The notes: generated from the sequence alone by a model not told the origin. Shown: positions 42,353 through 51,983, numbered from the stretch's first letter. The stretch: DNA of 64,000 nucleotides from Arthrobacter sp. Soil764 (GCF_001428075.1 NZ_LMSI01000001.1:156516-220515), one strand, 5' to 3'. Numbers and translations are program-made.

Positions 42353-42985
42353 TTAGAGCGTGGTCAGCAGCTGCTTCATCTGCGTGATTTCCGCCTGCTG
42401 CGCGTCCACGATGTCGTGGCCCAGCTTCACGGCGTCGGGGAATTTGCCGGCGCTGATTTCCTGCTGTGCCATGTCGATGGCGCCCTCATGGTGGCCGATC
42501 ATCTGCTCGAGGAACAGCCGGGCGGCCTCGGTGCCGGTGGCGGACTTCAGCTTGTCGATGCCGGCGTCGTCCACCATGCCGGTCATGCCGTGTCCGGAGT
42601 GGTCGCTCATCATGGTGGGCACATTCCAGCCCTTGAGCCAGCCGGTCATCTGCTCGATCTCCGGTGCCTGGGCCGCCTTGATCTTGGTGGCCAGGTCGGT
42701 CACCTCTGCGGGCATGCCGGGTTTGGCCAGGATGATGCCGCTCATCTCCACCGCCTGGGCGTGGTGGGGGATCATCATCTGGGCAAACATGATGTCCGCC
42801 TGGTTATGGTCGGCATTCGCGCTGGGCATCATTCCGGCGCTTGGCATGGTGCTGGCCATGGGGTTGGAGCTGCCGTGGTCCATGGGCATGCTGTTGCCGG
42901 AGCCGGAATCTGCGGCGCATCCTGCGAGGCCCAGGGAGACGGCCAGGGCAGCAGCGATGGACAGGGTCTTGATAGTGGTGTTCAT
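42353..42985 (-). CDS. DUF305 lipoprotein of the copper operon
   Basis: A 210-residue predicted lipoprotein (lipobox LGLAGC). After a Met/Ser/His-rich stretch (NSMPMDHGSSNPMASTMPSA) comes a DUF305 four-helix bundle with two repeats of the hallmark: QMMIPHHAQAVEMSGII and QMIGHHEGAIDMAQQE. The His and Met residues are well placed to bind copper at the outer face of the membrane. It is the last gene of the operon copZ, P-type ATPase, DUF6153, DUF305 and a terminator follows. Copper binding is inferred from composition and context. Confidence 0.88.
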   Translation of the reverse strand: MNTTIKTLSIAAALAVSLGLAGCAADSGSGNSMPMDHGSSNPMASTMPSAGMMPSANADHNQADIMFAQMMIPHHAQAVEMSGIILAKPGMPAEVTDLATKIKAAQAPEIEQMTGWLKGWNVPTMMSDHSGHGMTGMVDDAGIDKLKSATGTEAARLFLEQMIGHHEGAIDMAQQEISAGKFPDAVKLGHDIVDAQQAEITQMKQLLTTL

Positions 42986-43040
42986 GGTTGTCCTTCAGGG
43001 AGGTAATGGAACTGGGCCGGGTTGTTTGGCGCAGTCCGGT

Positions 43041-43490
43041 TTACGTCCGGCTGATGGACAGGTCGCAGGGTGTGGGGCTGGGCGGCAGGTAAGCGTAGGC
43101 AGGGCCCGGGTTGCCGGCGGCGGGCAGCAGCGGCAGGACGGCAAGGGTTGCCTGCGGCGGGACAACGGTCACAGGGCCGCCCGGGGCCGTTGGGACGCAG
43201 GGCGCCGCGGACTCCCTGGCCCCCGGGCAGGAGTCGCCGCAGGTGGCCGGTGCAAGGGCGGGCGCGTCGGTGGAAGCGGCGGTGGCAGGGTGGCCGGCAT
43301 GGGAGGGATGGCCGCCCACAATGGAATGGACGACGGCGGTGGTTCCGGCCGGTGCCGCGTGGGAGGCAGCGCCGTGCGAGGCGTGGCCGGCGGTGAGCAC
43401 ATGCATGCCCAGCAGTCCGGTGATGACGGCCAGGGTGGCCGCCAGCAGCCACGCCCGGCGCAGGAGGGACGCCATGGTGCGGGTGGTCAT
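43041..43490 (-). CDS. DUF6153-like membrane/secreted protein
   Basis: A 149-residue protein. One hydrophobic segment near the N-terminus (AWLLAATLAVITGLLGMHVL) is followed by a His-rich part (TAGHASHGAASHAAP, VGGHPSHAGHP) and a Cys pair region (APATCGDSCPG, AAPCVPT). It matches the actinobacterial DUF6153 type found beside copper genes. It may bind copper outside the membrane. The ATG at 43490 has GGAGGCAACG before it; a longer frame runs through the ATPase gene and is not used. Function inferred only. Confidence 0.7.
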   Translation of the reverse strand: MTTRTMASLLRRAWLLAATLAVITGLLGMHVLTAGHASHGAASHAAPAGTTAVVHSIVGGHPSHAGHPATAASTDAPALAPATCGDSCPGARESAAPCVPTAPGGPVTVVPPQATLAVLPLLPAAGNPGPAYAYLPPSPTPCDLSISRT

Positions 43491-43522
43491 GACGTTGCCT
43501 CCTTCCAGTCGGTCTGCAGTCT

Positions 43523-45664
43523 TCAACGTACCTCGGACGGGTTCAGTTTCAGGCGCCGCAGCAGCTGGGCGTTCAGGGCCACCACGATAGTGGACACGGA
43601 CATCAGTACCGCACCGGCCGCGGGGGACAGCACCACCCCGGCGAAGGCAAGGACGCCTGCGGCCAGCGGGACGGACAGGATGTTGTAGCCGGTGGCCCAC
43701 ACCAGGTTCTGCCACATCTTCCGGTAGCTTGCCCGGGAGAGGTCCACCATGGACAGCACCGCCCGCGGGTCGTTCCCGGCCAGCACCACGCCGGCCGATT
43801 CCATTGCCACGTCGGTTCCGGCGCCGATGGCGATGCCCACCTCGGCGCGGGCCAGCGCGGGAGAGTCGTTCACGCCGTCGCCCACCATGGCCACCTTCAT
43901 GCCCCGGCCCTGCAGCTCGGCCACTTTCTTGTCCTTGTCCGCGGGCAGGACCTCGGCGAACACCTCGTCGATGTCCAGGTCCGCTGCCACCGCCTGCGCC
44001 ACCTGGTGGGCATCACCGGTAACCATGGCCACCTTGACGCCGCGCCGCTGCAGGGCTGACACCGCTTGCCGCGACTCCGGCCGCACCGCGTCCTCCATGC
44101 TCACGGCACCCAGGACCTTGCCGTCGTCCACCACGTGGAGCACGGCGGCTCCACGGTCCATCCAGGCCCGGGTGCTGGCGGCCAGGGTGTCGGGTTCGAC
44201 GACGCCGAGCTCGCGCAGGAGCGCGGGTCCGCCCACGTGCACCGTACGGCCGTCCACGGTGGCCCTGACGCCGCGTCCCGTCAGGGAGGTGAAGTCCGTG
44301 GCCCCGGGCAGTGCCAGGTTCCGGGCCTTGGCAGCGCGGACGATGGCCCGCGCCACTGGGTGTTCGCTGTCCGACTCGACGGCGGCGGCAAGGGCCAGCA
44401 CGGCGTCAGCCTGGGCGCCTTCTGCCACGGCAATGTCCTTCAGCTCCGGCTCTCCCGTGGTCAGGGTGCCGGTCTTGTCGAACAGGACCACGTCGATGGT
44501 GCGCATCCGCTCCAGTGCCATGCGGTTCTTGATCAGCACGCCGGCCCGGGCCGCCTGCTCCGTGGAAATGGCGATGACCAGGGGGATGGCCAGCCCCAGG
44601 GCGTGCGGGCAGGCGATGACCAGTACGGTGACTGTGCGGGTAACGGCATCGGGAACACTTCCCAGCAGCGTCCAGGCGATGAAGGTCAGGACACCGGCGC
44701 CCGCGGCAAAGTAGAAGAGGAATGCTGCTGCGCGGTCCGCGAGGGCCTGGGCCCGTGAAGATGACGCCTGGGCCTCTTCCACCAGCCGCTGGATTCCGGC
44801 CAGGGCGGTCTGGTCGCCCACAGCCGTAACGCGCACCCGGACACTGCTGTCCGTGGCAACGGTTCCGGCCACCACCGGATCGCCGGACCCGCGTGCCACG
44901 GTCTTGGATTCGCCGGTAATCATGGACTCGTCGAACTCGGCCTGCCCGTCCACCACCGTTCCGTCCGCCGGCATGCGGGCGCCGGGGCGGACCAGGACCA
45001 GGTCGCCGGGGGTGAGGTGGGACACGGGCACCGTTTCGGTGCCGCTGTCCGTAATGCGTTCGGCTTCGTCCGGCAGCAGCGCGGCAAGTGCATCAAGGGC
45101 GCCCTGCGCCGACCCGAGGGCGCGCATCTCGATCCAATGGCCCAGGAGCATGATGGCCACCAGCAGGGCCAGCTCCCACCAGAAGTCCAGATCGAAGCCG
45201 CCGATTCCCAGGCTGGTGACCCAGGACGCGGCAAACGCCACCGTGATGGCCATGCCGATCAGCAGCATCATGCCCGGGGTGCGGTCCTTCAGCTCCTGCA
45301 GGCCGCCCTTGAGGAACGGCTGGCCGCCGTAGAAGAAGATCACCGTGCCCAGGACCGGCGGGATCCAGGCGGAGCCGGGGAATTCCGGCGGCATGTAGCC
45401 CAGGAGATGGGCCATCATGGGGCTGAAGTAGACCACCGGGACGGCGAGGGCCAGCGTCAGCCAGAACCGGTTCTTAAACATGGCCGTGCTGTGCCCTGCG
45501 TGCTGGCCGTGGGTGTGGACAGTATGGTCGTCGTCGTGCTGGCCATGTCCGGCGTGCTCCATGTGGCCGGCACCATGCGCCGGCGGCTCGGTCAGGGTCC
45601 CGCTGGGTGGCTGGTCATGGTCGTGCGGGCCGCTGTGGTGGTGCATGTCGTGGTGGTCTTGCAT
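43523..45664 (-). CDS. copB: Copper-exporting P-type ATPase, CPH (CopB) type
   Basis: A 713-residue P1B ATPase. It has a His-rich N-terminus (MQDHHDMHHHSGPHDHDQ and HAGHGQHDDDHTVHTHGQHAGH) in place of a classical metal-binding domain and about 8 transmembrane helices. Other marks are the phosphatase loop ITGES, the intramembrane metal motif CPHALGLAIP, the phosphorylation site DKTGTLTTGEP and MVGDGVNDSPAL. The CPH motif marks subgroup P1B-3, which prefers Cu(II), though some export Cu(I). It follows copZ by 78 bases and is driven by the CsoR-type promoter. Confidence 0.92.
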   Translation of the reverse strand: MQDHHDMHHHSGPHDHDQPPSGTLTEPPAHGAGHMEHAGHGQHDDDHTVHTHGQHAGHSTAMFKNRFWLTLALAVPVVYFSPMMAHLLGYMPPEFPGSAWIPPVLGTVIFFYGGQPFLKGGLQELKDRTPGMMLLIGMAITVAFAASWVTSLGIGGFDLDFWWELALLVAIMLLGHWIEMRALGSAQGALDALAALLPDEAERITDSGTETVPVSHLTPGDLVLVRPGARMPADGTVVDGQAEFDESMITGESKTVARGSGDPVVAGTVATDSSVRVRVTAVGDQTALAGIQRLVEEAQASSSRAQALADRAAAFLFYFAAGAGVLTFIAWTLLGSVPDAVTRTVTVLVIACPHALGLAIPLVIAISTEQAARAGVLIKNRMALERMRTIDVVLFDKTGTLTTGEPELKDIAVAEGAQADAVLALAAAVESDSEHPVARAIVRAAKARNLALPGATDFTSLTGRGVRATVDGRTVHVGGPALLRELGVVEPDTLAASTRAWMDRGAAVLHVVDDGKVLGAVSMEDAVRPESRQAVSALQRRGVKVAMVTGDAHQVAQAVAADLDIDEVFAEVLPADKDKKVAELQGRGMKVAMVGDGVNDSPALARAEVGIAIGAGTDVAMESAGVVLAGNDPRAVLSMVDLSRASYRKMWQNLVWATGYNILSVPLAAGVLAFAGVVLSPAAGAVLMSVSTIVVALNAQLLRRLKLNPSEVR

Positions 45665-45742
45665 TGTTCCTCCTTGGAGGCAGTCGCTGCCCGGTGATAC
45701 CGGACCGGCGGAAAATGGGGGCCGCGCCGGGGCGCGGCTGCC

Positions 45743-46099
45743 TTATGCCAGGGCGTAACCTGCGGCGGTCACGGCCTCGCGGACGTCGGCATCGGATGCC
45801 GAACCCTTCACGGTCAGCCGGGACCGGCCGCCGGGGACCAGGTCAATGGACGCCGACGTCACGCCCGCAACCGCGGACACGGCCGTTTCCACTGACCGGA
45901 CGCAGTGCCCGCAGGTCATACCCTCCACGGCGAAGTCACGCTGGAAGGAGGCGCCGGCGTCGAAATTTCCGACGGCGGACGAGGGCTGTTGTGCGGCATC
46001 CGAAGGCTGGGTGTCCGCTTGCTCAGGGGCCCCGGCAGGAGTGCAGCAGCTGCAGCCGGAGGAAGCGAGGGGGAGCTGGGGACGGTTCCCGATGAACAT
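45743..46099 (-). CDS. copZ: Heavy-metal-associated (CopZ-like) copper chaperone
   Basis: A 118-residue protein. Residues 52-118 form an HMA domain with the copper site GMTCGHC and the SVETAVSAVAGVTSASIDLV pattern. The N-terminal 50 residues add a second Cys cluster (SSGCSCCTPAG) absent from ordinary 70-residue CopZ. It would carry Cu(I) to the ATPase encoded next. First gene of the operon; the leader of roughly 100 nt carries the CsoR-type operator at the promoter. Confidence 0.88.
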   Translation of the reverse strand: MFIGNRPQLPLASSGCSCCTPAGAPEQADTQPSDAAQQPSSAVGNFDAGASFQRDFAVEGMTCGHCVRSVETAVSAVAGVTSASIDLVPGGRSRLTVKGSASDADVREAVTAAGYALA

Positions 46100-46204
46100 G
46101 TCAGTTCCAATCCGTTGAGGTAATCAAGGAGCGCTGGGGTTGAATGGCTGTGAAGGCGGGTGCAGGCACCAGCCGGGACATACCACTTCACTGACAACAG
46201 TTCC

Positions 46205-46233
46205 AACATACCCCCTAGGGGTATAGAGGTCAA
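46205..46233 (-). promoter_or_regulatory. copZ promoter with CsoR-type operator
   Basis: On the minus strand -35 TTGACC (46233-46228) and -10 TATGTT (46210-46205) are separated by 17 bp. The spacer region contains the palindrome ATACCCCCTAGGGGTAT (46208-46224), the classic copper-responsive CsoR operator (TACCCC-TAGGGGTA). CsoR binding there would block RNA polymerase until Cu(I) is present. No csoR gene is in the window. Confidence 0.8.
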
Positions 46234-46368
46234 GGACCTGCTAGCGTACTTTGCCGGCCGGTGCCATAGGACCTATCGCACTACCTTCCGTTGCCCGGGA
46301 AGACCATACTTGGATTAGTGAGGAGAGCCCGCCCGCTGGGGGCTGGCCGTTGCGCGGGAGGTTAACCT

Positions 46369-47049
46369 GTGACGGAGCTCAGCGACCTTTATACGTATTC
46401 GAGTGCACTCGGGGACAGCGAAAACGATGCCGGTATCTTCCGGGTGGAGATGGGGGCTGCAGGCCCAACGTTCCATTGGTCGGACGGCATGTTCCGGCTG
46501 CATGGCTACCAGCGCGGCGAGGTCGTCCCCAGCATGGAACTGATCTTCGCCCATAAGCATCCCGATGACAGGGAGCGGTGCGAAGAGATCCTGGGGCAGG
46601 TTTCCATGACCGGCGGGTTCTTCTGCATGTACCACCGGATTGTTGATGCCCGCGGCAGGATCCGGCGCGTACTGACGTCAGGCGAGGCGATCCTGGGCGC
46701 GGATGGATCGGTGGCGGCGTTCGAAGGCGTCACGGTGGACCTCAGCCGGACGCTGCAACGTGAAACGGAACAGACGGCGCGGGAAGCAGTGGAGGGCGCC
46801 ACCGCAACCCGCACGGTGATCGACCAGGCCAGGGGCATCCTGATGGGCCAGCTGAAGCTTGGCTCTGACGATGCCTTCCAGATGCTGGTAAGCACCAGCA
46901 GCCACCGCAACGTCAAGCTGGTGGTGGTGGCGGCGGAGTTGGTCCAGCTGGCCAATTCCCCGGAAGCGCGGATTTACCTGGACCGGGCCGTGCGGGCCAT
47001 CTCACTGACAGGACGGGCGGACCGCACCGGAGGCCGCCGCGCCGGATAG
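46369..47049 (+). CDS. PAS-ANTAR domain regulator
   Basis: A 226-residue protein, GTG start with GGGAGG upstream. A PAS domain (about 20-125) reads FHWSDGMFRLHGYQRGEVVP, MYHRIVDARGRIRRVLTSG; the ANTAR domain (about 140-200) reads TRTVIDQARGILMGQLKLGSDDAFQMLVSTSSHRN. ANTAR proteins bind paired hairpins in nascent RNA and prevent termination. The PAS input ligand is unknown. No kinase is adjacent. The gene directly precedes nhaA, whose leader is structured, so nhaA is one possible target. Confidence 0.88.
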   Translation: MTELSDLYTYSSALGDSENDAGIFRVEMGAAGPTFHWSDGMFRLHGYQRGEVVPSMELIFAHKHPDDRERCEEILGQVSMTGGFFCMYHRIVDARGRIRRVLTSGEAILGADGSVAAFEGVTVDLSRTLQRETEQTAREAVEGATATRTVIDQARGILMGQLKLGSDDAFQMLVSTSSHRNVKLVVVAAELVQLANSPEARIYLDRAVRAISLTGRADRTGGRRAG

Positions 47050-47070
47050 CGGCCCATTCCCGGTAAGATG

Positions 47071-47132
47071 GCTGGAGGTGCGCCGGGAAGTCTGGTCGGC
47101 ATGGATTTGCCGAACCCGGATTTAAGGACACC
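47071..47132 (+). ncRNA. Candidate nhaA-I (lithium/sodium) riboswitch
   Basis: The 5' leader of nhaA folds compactly. GGUG (47077-47080) can pair with CACC (47129-47132) next to the ribosome binding site. CCGGG (47083-47087) pairs with CCCGG (47115-47119), and UCGGCA (47096-47101) with UGCCGA (47108-47113). The core GCCGGGAAGUCUGGUCGG resembles, from memory, the nhaA-I RNA motif found before nhaA genes and reported to sense Li+. Not checked against a covariance model. Confidence 0.55.
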
Positions 47133-47134
47133 GC

Positions 47135-48502
47135 ATGAACTCCACCACGCCTTCGCCGACACCGCCCACGCCAAGCCGAAACAAGTTTTTCGGCTCCACC
47201 GTCTTCTCACGCGGCAGCTACGCCGAGGCACTGCGTATTACGGAGATCCTTCGCAAGGAGACCGTGGGAGGCGCCCTCCTGGTCGCGGCTGCCGTGATCG
47301 CCCTCATCTGGGCCAACTCCCCGGCGTCGGACAGCTACTTTGCCCTGCGCGATTTCAAGGTGGGCTACGAGCCGTGGCACCTGGAACTGAGCCTGGGGGC
47401 ATGGGCGGCGGACGGCCTGCTGGCCATCTTCTTCTTCCTGGTGGGCCTGGAACTCAAGCGGGAATTCGTGGCCGGCGACCTGCGGCAGATCAGCAAGTCC
47501 ATCGTGCCGGTAGCCGCCGCCGTGGGCGGCGTGGTGGTCCCGGCGGTGATTTACGCCGTCGTCAACCTCGCCAGCCCGGAAACATTGCGCGGCTGGGCCA
47601 TTCCCACGGCAACGGACATTGCCTTCGCCGTGGCCGTGCTGGCCATCATCGGCTCCCACCTGCCCAGCGCGCTGCGGATCTTCCTGCTGACGCTGGCCGT
47701 AGTGGATGACCTGATCGCCATCACCATCATCGCGTTCTTCTACTCCAGTGACATCCAGGCCGCACCGCTGCTCCTGGCCCTCATCCCGCTGGGGATCTAC
47801 ACCTTGCTGGCTCAGAAGTACCGCCGCTTCTTCGGCCGCCATGCAGCCGCCGCGTGGCTGATCCTGCTGCCCCTGGGCGCCGCGACCTGGGCACTGGTGC
47901 ACGCCTCCGGCATCCACGCCACCGTGGCCGGGGTGCTCCTGGGCTTCGCCATCCCCGTGATCCGGTCGCAGGCCTCGGGGGGACCCGAGGCCGGTCCCGG
48001 GCTGGCCGAGATTTTCGAGCACCGGTTCCGCCCGATCTCCGCCGGCGTGGCCGTTCCCATCTTCGCGTTCTTTTCCGCCGGCGTGGCCGTTGGCGGGTGG
48101 GAAGGCCTGGGTTCGGCCCTGTCGGACCCGGTGGCGCTGGGCATCATCCTGGGCCTGGTCCTGGGCAAGCCGATCGGCATCATGGGCACCACGTGGATCC
48201 TGACCAAGGCCACCAGGGCCAGCCTGGACAGCTCCTTCAAATGGATCGATGTGTTTGGCGTTGCGCTGCTGGCAGGGATCGGGTTCACCGTCTCCCTGCT
48301 GGTGGCAGAACTCAGCTTTGGCCACGGCAGCCTGCATGATGACCACGCCAAGGTGGGCATCCTGGCCGCCTCACTGATCGCCGCGCTGCTGGCCACGGCC
48401 GTGCTGCGGACACGGAACCGGCAGTACCGCGTCGCCGAAGAGCTGGAGCGGGTGGACTCGGACCAGGACGGCGTTCCGGATGTCTACCAGGAACGCGCCT
48501 GA
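47135..48502 (+). CDS. nhaA: Na+/H+ antiporter NhaA
   Basis: A 455-residue NhaA with about 12 transmembrane helices. Key motifs are [19 protein letters not shown], the unwound helix [14 protein letters not shown] and the ion-binding aspartate pair [19 protein letters not shown]. NhaA exchanges cytoplasmic Na+ or Li+ for protons. The C-terminal tail after YRVAEEL is hydrophilic ([15 protein letters not shown]) and longer than in E. coli. The start codon follows AAGGACACCGC, which lies inside the structured leader, suggesting translational control by an ion-sensing RNA. Confidence 0.95.
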   Translation: MNSTTPSPTPPTPSRNKFFGSTVFSRGSYAEALRITEILRKETVGGALLVAAAVIALIWANSPASDSYFALRDFKVGYEPWHLELSLGAWAADGLLAIFFFLVGLELKREFVAGDLRQISKSIVPVAAAVGGVVVPAVIYAVVNLASPETLRGWAIPTATDIAFAVAVLAIIGSHLPSALRIFLLTLAVVDDLIAITIIAFFYSSDIQAAPLLLALIPLGIYTLLAQKYRRFFGRHAAAAWLILLPLGAATWALVHASGIHATVAGVLLGFAIPVIRSQASGGPEAGPGLAEIFEHRFRPISAGVAVPIFAFFSAGVAVGGWEGLGSALSDPVALGIILGLVLGKPIGIMGTTWILTKATRASLDSSFKWIDVFGVALLAGIGFTVSLLVAELSFGHGSLHDDHAKVGILAASLIAALLATAVLRTRNRQYRVAEELERVDSDQDGVPDVYQERA

Positions 48503-48508
48503 GCCGAA

Positions 48509-48769
48509 CTAGCGGCGAACGGACCTGCGGCCGGCAACTGCCTCCGCAGTTCCAACCAGGAGCACCGAGGCGATGACCGCCACGATGAAGCCCAGGAAGT
48601 TCAGTTCGAAGATATTGCCTGTTCCCAGCAACGAGGCAACCACGCCGCCGATAACGGAGCCAACAAGGCCCAGCAGCAGCGTGGCCAGCAGGCCCAGGTT
48701 CTGCCTGCCCGGCTTGATGAGGCGGGCCAGCGCGCCGATAACCAGGCCCGCAATGATGAATCCAATCAT
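48509..48769 (-). CDS. GlsB/YeaQ/YmgE family stress membrane protein
   Basis: An 86-residue protein with three hydrophobic segments (MIGFIIAGLVIGALARLIKP, LGLLATLLLGLVGSVIGGVVAS, FLGFIVAVIASVLLVGTAEA). This is the transglycosylase-associated/GlsB family, induced by stress in many bacteria; its biochemical role is unclear. GGAGCACAG precedes the ATG at 48769. A longer frame upstream has no signals. A perfect 14-bp palindrome of the AGTAAGC family lies 40-53 bp before the start. It converges with nhaA, 6 bases apart. Confidence 0.88.
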   Translation of the reverse strand: MIGFIIAGLVIGALARLIKPGRQNLGLLATLLLGLVGSVIGGVVASLLGTGNIFELNFLGFIVAVIASVLLVGTAEAVAGRRSVRR

Positions 48770-48807
48770 GGTCTGTGCTCCTAAGTGGTGGCCGGAAGTC
48801 GCACCAT

Positions 48808-48823
48808 TGTAAGCATGCTTACT
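48808..48823. promoter_or_regulatory. AGTAAGC palindrome upstream of the GlsB-like gene
   Basis: AGTAAGCATGCTTACA on the minus strand; the inner 14 bases (48809-48822) are a perfect palindrome. It lies 39-54 bp before the ATG at 48769. Best-formed copy of the motif. Confidence 0.55.
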
Positions 48824-48897
48824 ACCGGGGGGCCACCGGCCGTCCCAGCCCACTCCGCAGAACCCAGGCGGCGCACACCCTGCCGGGCGAGGGGTGC

Positions 48898-49128
48898 TCA
48901 GGCCATAGCGGCCGGGCTGGCCTCCGGTGCCGGTTCCACATGGCGGATCTCCAGAGCCTCGGGGTCCAGCAGCTTGCGCGTGCCGGTCCGGGCGTCCAGG
49001 ATCCAGAACAGTTCGAGGTGCGGGACGACGTCGGTCACCCGGCCCCTGTGGAAGAGCCTGCCCCTGTGCCACGCCTCGATCTGGTCCCCGATGCGGAGCT
49101 GGGCGGTGCGTACTCCTTGTGCCTCCAT
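48898..49128 (-). CDS. Small protein of unknown function
   Basis: A 76-residue protein (MEAQGVRTAQLRIGDQIEAW, then HRGRLFHRGRVTDVVPHLELFWILDARTGTRKLLDPEALEI). The pattern of short strands around GDQIEAWHRGRLFHRGRVTDV suggests a small SH3-like or Tudor-like barrel, similar in style to the DUF2945 protein at 30470-30676, but I cannot name the family. AGGAGGCAGCCC precedes the ATG at 49128. The tail PAPEASPAAMA is low complexity. No signal peptide. Confidence 0.6.
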   Translation of the reverse strand: MEAQGVRTAQLRIGDQIEAWHRGRLFHRGRVTDVVPHLELFWILDARTGTRKLLDPEALEIRHVEPAPEASPAAMA

Positions 49129-49235
49129 AATGGGCTGCCTCCTGCTGTTGTATCCCCGTAAGCACAGCTTGCCGTGAAGACGTTGCCGGAGTGTTTCCGC
49201 CCGGTGTTTTTTCTGTGTCGGGGCAGGGCCGGAGG

Positions 49236-50393
49236 TCAGTCCTCCATGGGGAACGCGACGGCTTCGCCCACAACCCGCAGGCACAGCTCCATGCCGGGCC
49301 GGGCGATCGAGGCGTTCCAGTGCCGGATGGTGATCACTTCGCCGCCGCCGGGATACCGGTGGTCGGCGTGCTCTGCCACTTCCTGGGGTACGTTCAGCTT
49401 CAGCCGCACCGTGGTTTCGGGGCCGAAGTAATCGGTGTCCACCACTACGCCGCGGATGGGGCCGTCCTCGGCGATGCGGATCTGTTCGGGCCGCAGCATC
49501 AGCTGCACGCGTCCCTGCGCCGGCGGCCTCCGCACCGGGATACCGCCCAGGGAGCAGGTGGCCAGAGATCCTTCCAGCCAGGCGTCCAGGATGACGGCGT
49601 CGCCCAGGAACTCTGCGGTGGCCCGGTCCGCGGGGCGGGTGTACACCACGAAGGGGTTGCCGATCTGGGCCAGCTTGCCGCCGCGCATGACGGCCACTTG
49701 GTCGGCGAAGGAGAGGGCCTCGGCCTGGTCGTGCGTGACCAGGATGGTGGTGACGCCGGCCTCGGCCAGGACCTTGGCCACGGCGCGGCGGGTGGCAACG
49801 CGGAGCCCGGCGTCCAGGGCCGAGAAGGGCTCGTCCAGGAGCATCAGCTCCGGTTCGCGTGCCAGCGCCCGGGCCAGGGCCACCCGCTGCTGCTGGCCGC
49901 CGGAGAGCTGGTGGGGCCGGCGCTTGGCCATGGCGGCATCGAGGGACACCATCTCCAGGAGTTCGGCCACGCGGGCGGCGACGGCGCGGCGGCCGCCCTC
50001 GAGCTTGGCGGCATCAAGGCCGAAGGCAACGTTCTGGCCCACCGTGAGGTGCGGGAACAGGGCACCGTCCTGGGCCACGTAGCCGATGTGCCGTTTGTGC
50101 GCGGGAAGCCAGGCGCCCTCACCGGCCACCAAGGTTCCGTTCAGGGAGATGCTCCCGGTGTCCGGGTGTTCGAATCCGGCGATCAGGCGCAGGAGGGTGG
50201 TCTTGCCGGAGCCGGACGGGCCCACGATGGCGGTGGTTCCGCCCTTTGCCACGGACAGGTTGACGCCCTTCAGGACCGCCTGCGGACCGAAGTTCTTGGT
50301 GACGTCCGTGATCTGCAGGTGGCTGTTGGTGGTTGCGGCCACGGAGGGTGCCACCCGGTGTTCGGGCAGCCGGCGGGTTGATGGTGCAGTCAC
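49236..50393 (-). CDS. fbpC: Iron(III) ABC transporter ATP-binding protein
   Basis: A 385-residue ATPase of the FbpC/PotA type. It has Walker A ([12 protein letters not shown]), Q-loop ([13 protein letters not shown]), signature ([15 protein letters not shown]), Walker B ([12 protein letters not shown]) and H-loop ([12 protein letters not shown]). A C-terminal TOBE domain (about 280-380) follows. GTG 50393 overlaps the permease stop by 4 bases (GTGA). The frame stays open into the permease gene upstream, but conserved sequence begins after this GTG. It energises iron uptake with the two upstream genes. Confidence 0.9.
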   Translation of the reverse strand: MTAPSTRRLPEHRVAPSVAATTNSHLQITDVTKNFGPQAVLKGVNLSVAKGGTTAIVGPSGSGKTTLLRLIAGFEHPDTGSISLNGTLVAGEGAWLPAHKRHIGYVAQDGALFPHLTVGQNVAFGLDAAKLEGGRRAVAARVAELLEMVSLDAAMAKRRPHQLSGGQQQRVALARALAREPELMLLDEPFSALDAGLRVATRRAVAKVLAEAGVTTILVTHDQAEALSFADQVAVMRGGKLAQIGNPFVVYTRPADRATAEFLGDAVILDAWLEGSLATCSLGGIPVRRPPAQGRVQLMLRPEQIRIAEDGPIRGVVVDTDYFGPETTVRLKLNVPQEVAEHADHRYPGGGEVITIRHWNASIARPGMELCLRVVGEAVAFPMED

Positions 50394-51979
50394 TGTCCGG
50401 CTACTTTCTTGGACTGTTGGAAGAGGAGGTAGGTCATGGGGGCCGAAAGCAGGATCATCAGCAGGGCGTAGGGAGCGGCGCCCGCGTAGTCGATTTCGCT
50501 GCTCTTGCTCCAGAACTCGGTGGCCAGGGTCCTGGTGCCGTTGGGGGACAGCAGCAAGGTGGCGGTGAGTTCGTTGGCGATGGCAAGGAACACCAGGGCT
50601 GCCCCGCCCGCGGCGGCAGGGGCGGTGAGCCGCAGGGTAACGCGGATGAAGGCCAGCAGCGGGGGCTTGCCCAGTGCCTGGGCGGCCTCGTCGAGTTCCT
50701 TGGGGGCCTGGGCCAGCCCGGCCCGGAGATTCACGAGGGCCCGGGGGATGAACAGGAGCACGTACGCCGCCACCAGCAGCCCCGCGGTCTGGTATACCCC
50801 GGGCACCAGGCGGATGCTGACGGTGACGAACGCCAGGGCCACTACGATGCCCGGCATGGAGCTGGTGACGTAGTTGGACAGCTCCAGCGACTTGCTGAAC
50901 CATCCGGGATGCCGGACGGCGAGGTAGGCCATGGGGAAGGCCACCACGGTGGTGGCTGCGGCGCCGGCAAGCCCGTAGCTGAAGGTGGTGAGGAGGGCGG
51001 GCAGGAACTCGGACGCGGTCCAGATGTCCGCCCCGCCGGCCAGGATCCACCGGATGACGTAGAACAGCGGGAGGCCGAACGCCAGGGCGGTCAGCGCCAG
51101 CAGGAAAAGCTGCGCGGGCCACTGGTAGGCGTGCAGCGGGAGCCGCAGGGCCTTGCCCTGGACGCCGGATCCGATGCGGGCGTAGCGGGCGGTGCCGCGG
51201 CTGCGGACCTCCGCCAGCAGCAGGAGCAGGCAGAAGAGCACCAGGACGCTGGCCAGCATGTTTCCGGCGGCGCCGTTGAACGTGGACTGGTACTGGGTCA
51301 TGATCGCGGTGGTGAAGGTATCGAACCGGATCATGGCGAACGCGCCGTATTCGGCCAGCAGGTGCAGCCCCACCAGCAGCGCCCCGCCGGTCATGGCGAT
51401 CCGGAGTTGGGGGAAGACCACGCGGAAGAACGTGCGCCAGGCGCCGAGCCCCAGGGCCGCGGCGGACTGCTCAATGGCCGGGTCCAGCCGGCTCAGGGTG
51501 GCGGCGGCGGGGATGTACACCAGCGGGAAATAGGACAGGGTGGAGATCAGGATGCCCGAGCCCAGGCCGCCAAGTGACGGGACGGCGGTAACCCACGCGT
51601 AGCTGTTCACGAAGGCCGGGACGGCCAGCGGAGCAGCCAGCAGCACGGCCCAGACCCGGTGGCCGCGGAGTTTGGTCCGTTCCACCAGCCACGCCCCCGC
51701 CACGCCAAGCAGCAGGCACAGCGGGATGGTGGCGGCCATCAGGAGCAGGGTGTTCAGCAGCAGCTCGCCCACGCGGGGCCGCAGGATGAGCCCGACGGCG
51801 GTGTCCCACCCGGTTGCCACCGTCATGTAGGCCACGTACCCCAGCGGGACGAGGGAGAAGAGGGCGATCAGCACAGCCAGGACGGACACCGCGGAAACGC
51901 CGAAAGGCGGGCGGGGGCTGTTGCCCCTGCCCGCCGTCGTCGTGCTCCGCCTGGCGGGAGCCGATAGATCGGTGGTCAC
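50390..51979 (-). CDS. fbpB: Iron(III) ABC transporter permease, fused two-domain
   Basis: A 529-residue permease with about 12 transmembrane helices in two halves. Each half has an EAA-type cytoplasmic loop that docks the ATPase: [23 protein letters not shown] and [21 protein letters not shown]. This is the FbpB/CysTW-like fused arrangement of ferric ion transporters. It lies 4 bases after the binding-protein gene and overlaps the ATPase by 4, so binding protein, permease and ATPase form one operon. Confidence 0.9.
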   Translation of the reverse strand: MTTDLSAPARRSTTTAGRGNSPRPPFGVSAVSVLAVLIALFSLVPLGYVAYMTVATGWDTAVGLILRPRVGELLLNTLLLMAATIPLCLLLGVAGAWLVERTKLRGHRVWAVLLAAPLAVPAFVNSYAWVTAVPSLGGLGSGILISTLSYFPLVYIPAAATLSRLDPAIEQSAAALGLGAWRTFFRVVFPQLRIAMTGGALLVGLHLLAEYGAFAMIRFDTFTTAIMTQYQSTFNGAAGNMLASVLVLFCLLLLLAEVRSRGTARYARIGSGVQGKALRLPLHAYQWPAQLFLLALTALAFGLPLFYVIRWILAGGADIWTASEFLPALLTTFSYGLAGAAATTVVAFPMAYLAVRHPGWFSKSLELSNYVTSSMPGIVVALAFVTVSIRLVPGVYQTAGLLVAAYVLLFIPRALVNLRAGLAQAPKELDEAAQALGKPPLLAFIRVTLRLTAPAAAGGAALVFLAIANELTATLLLSPNGTRTLATEFWSKSSEIDYAGAAPYALLMILLSAPMTYLLFQQSKKVAGQ

Positions 51980-51983
51980 GGAA

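Noticed and set aside
46315..46368. ANTAR-type double hairpin before the PAS-ANTAR gene
   Set aside because: A GAGAGCCCGCCC...GGGGGCTGGC pairing can be drawn, but the hexanucleotide loops expected for ANTAR targets could not be placed convincingly.
49236..51122. Apparent 628-residue fusion upstream of the ABC ATPase
   Set aside because: The frame is simply open into the permease gene. Conserved ATPase sequence begins after GTG 50393, which overlaps the permease stop in the usual coupled way.
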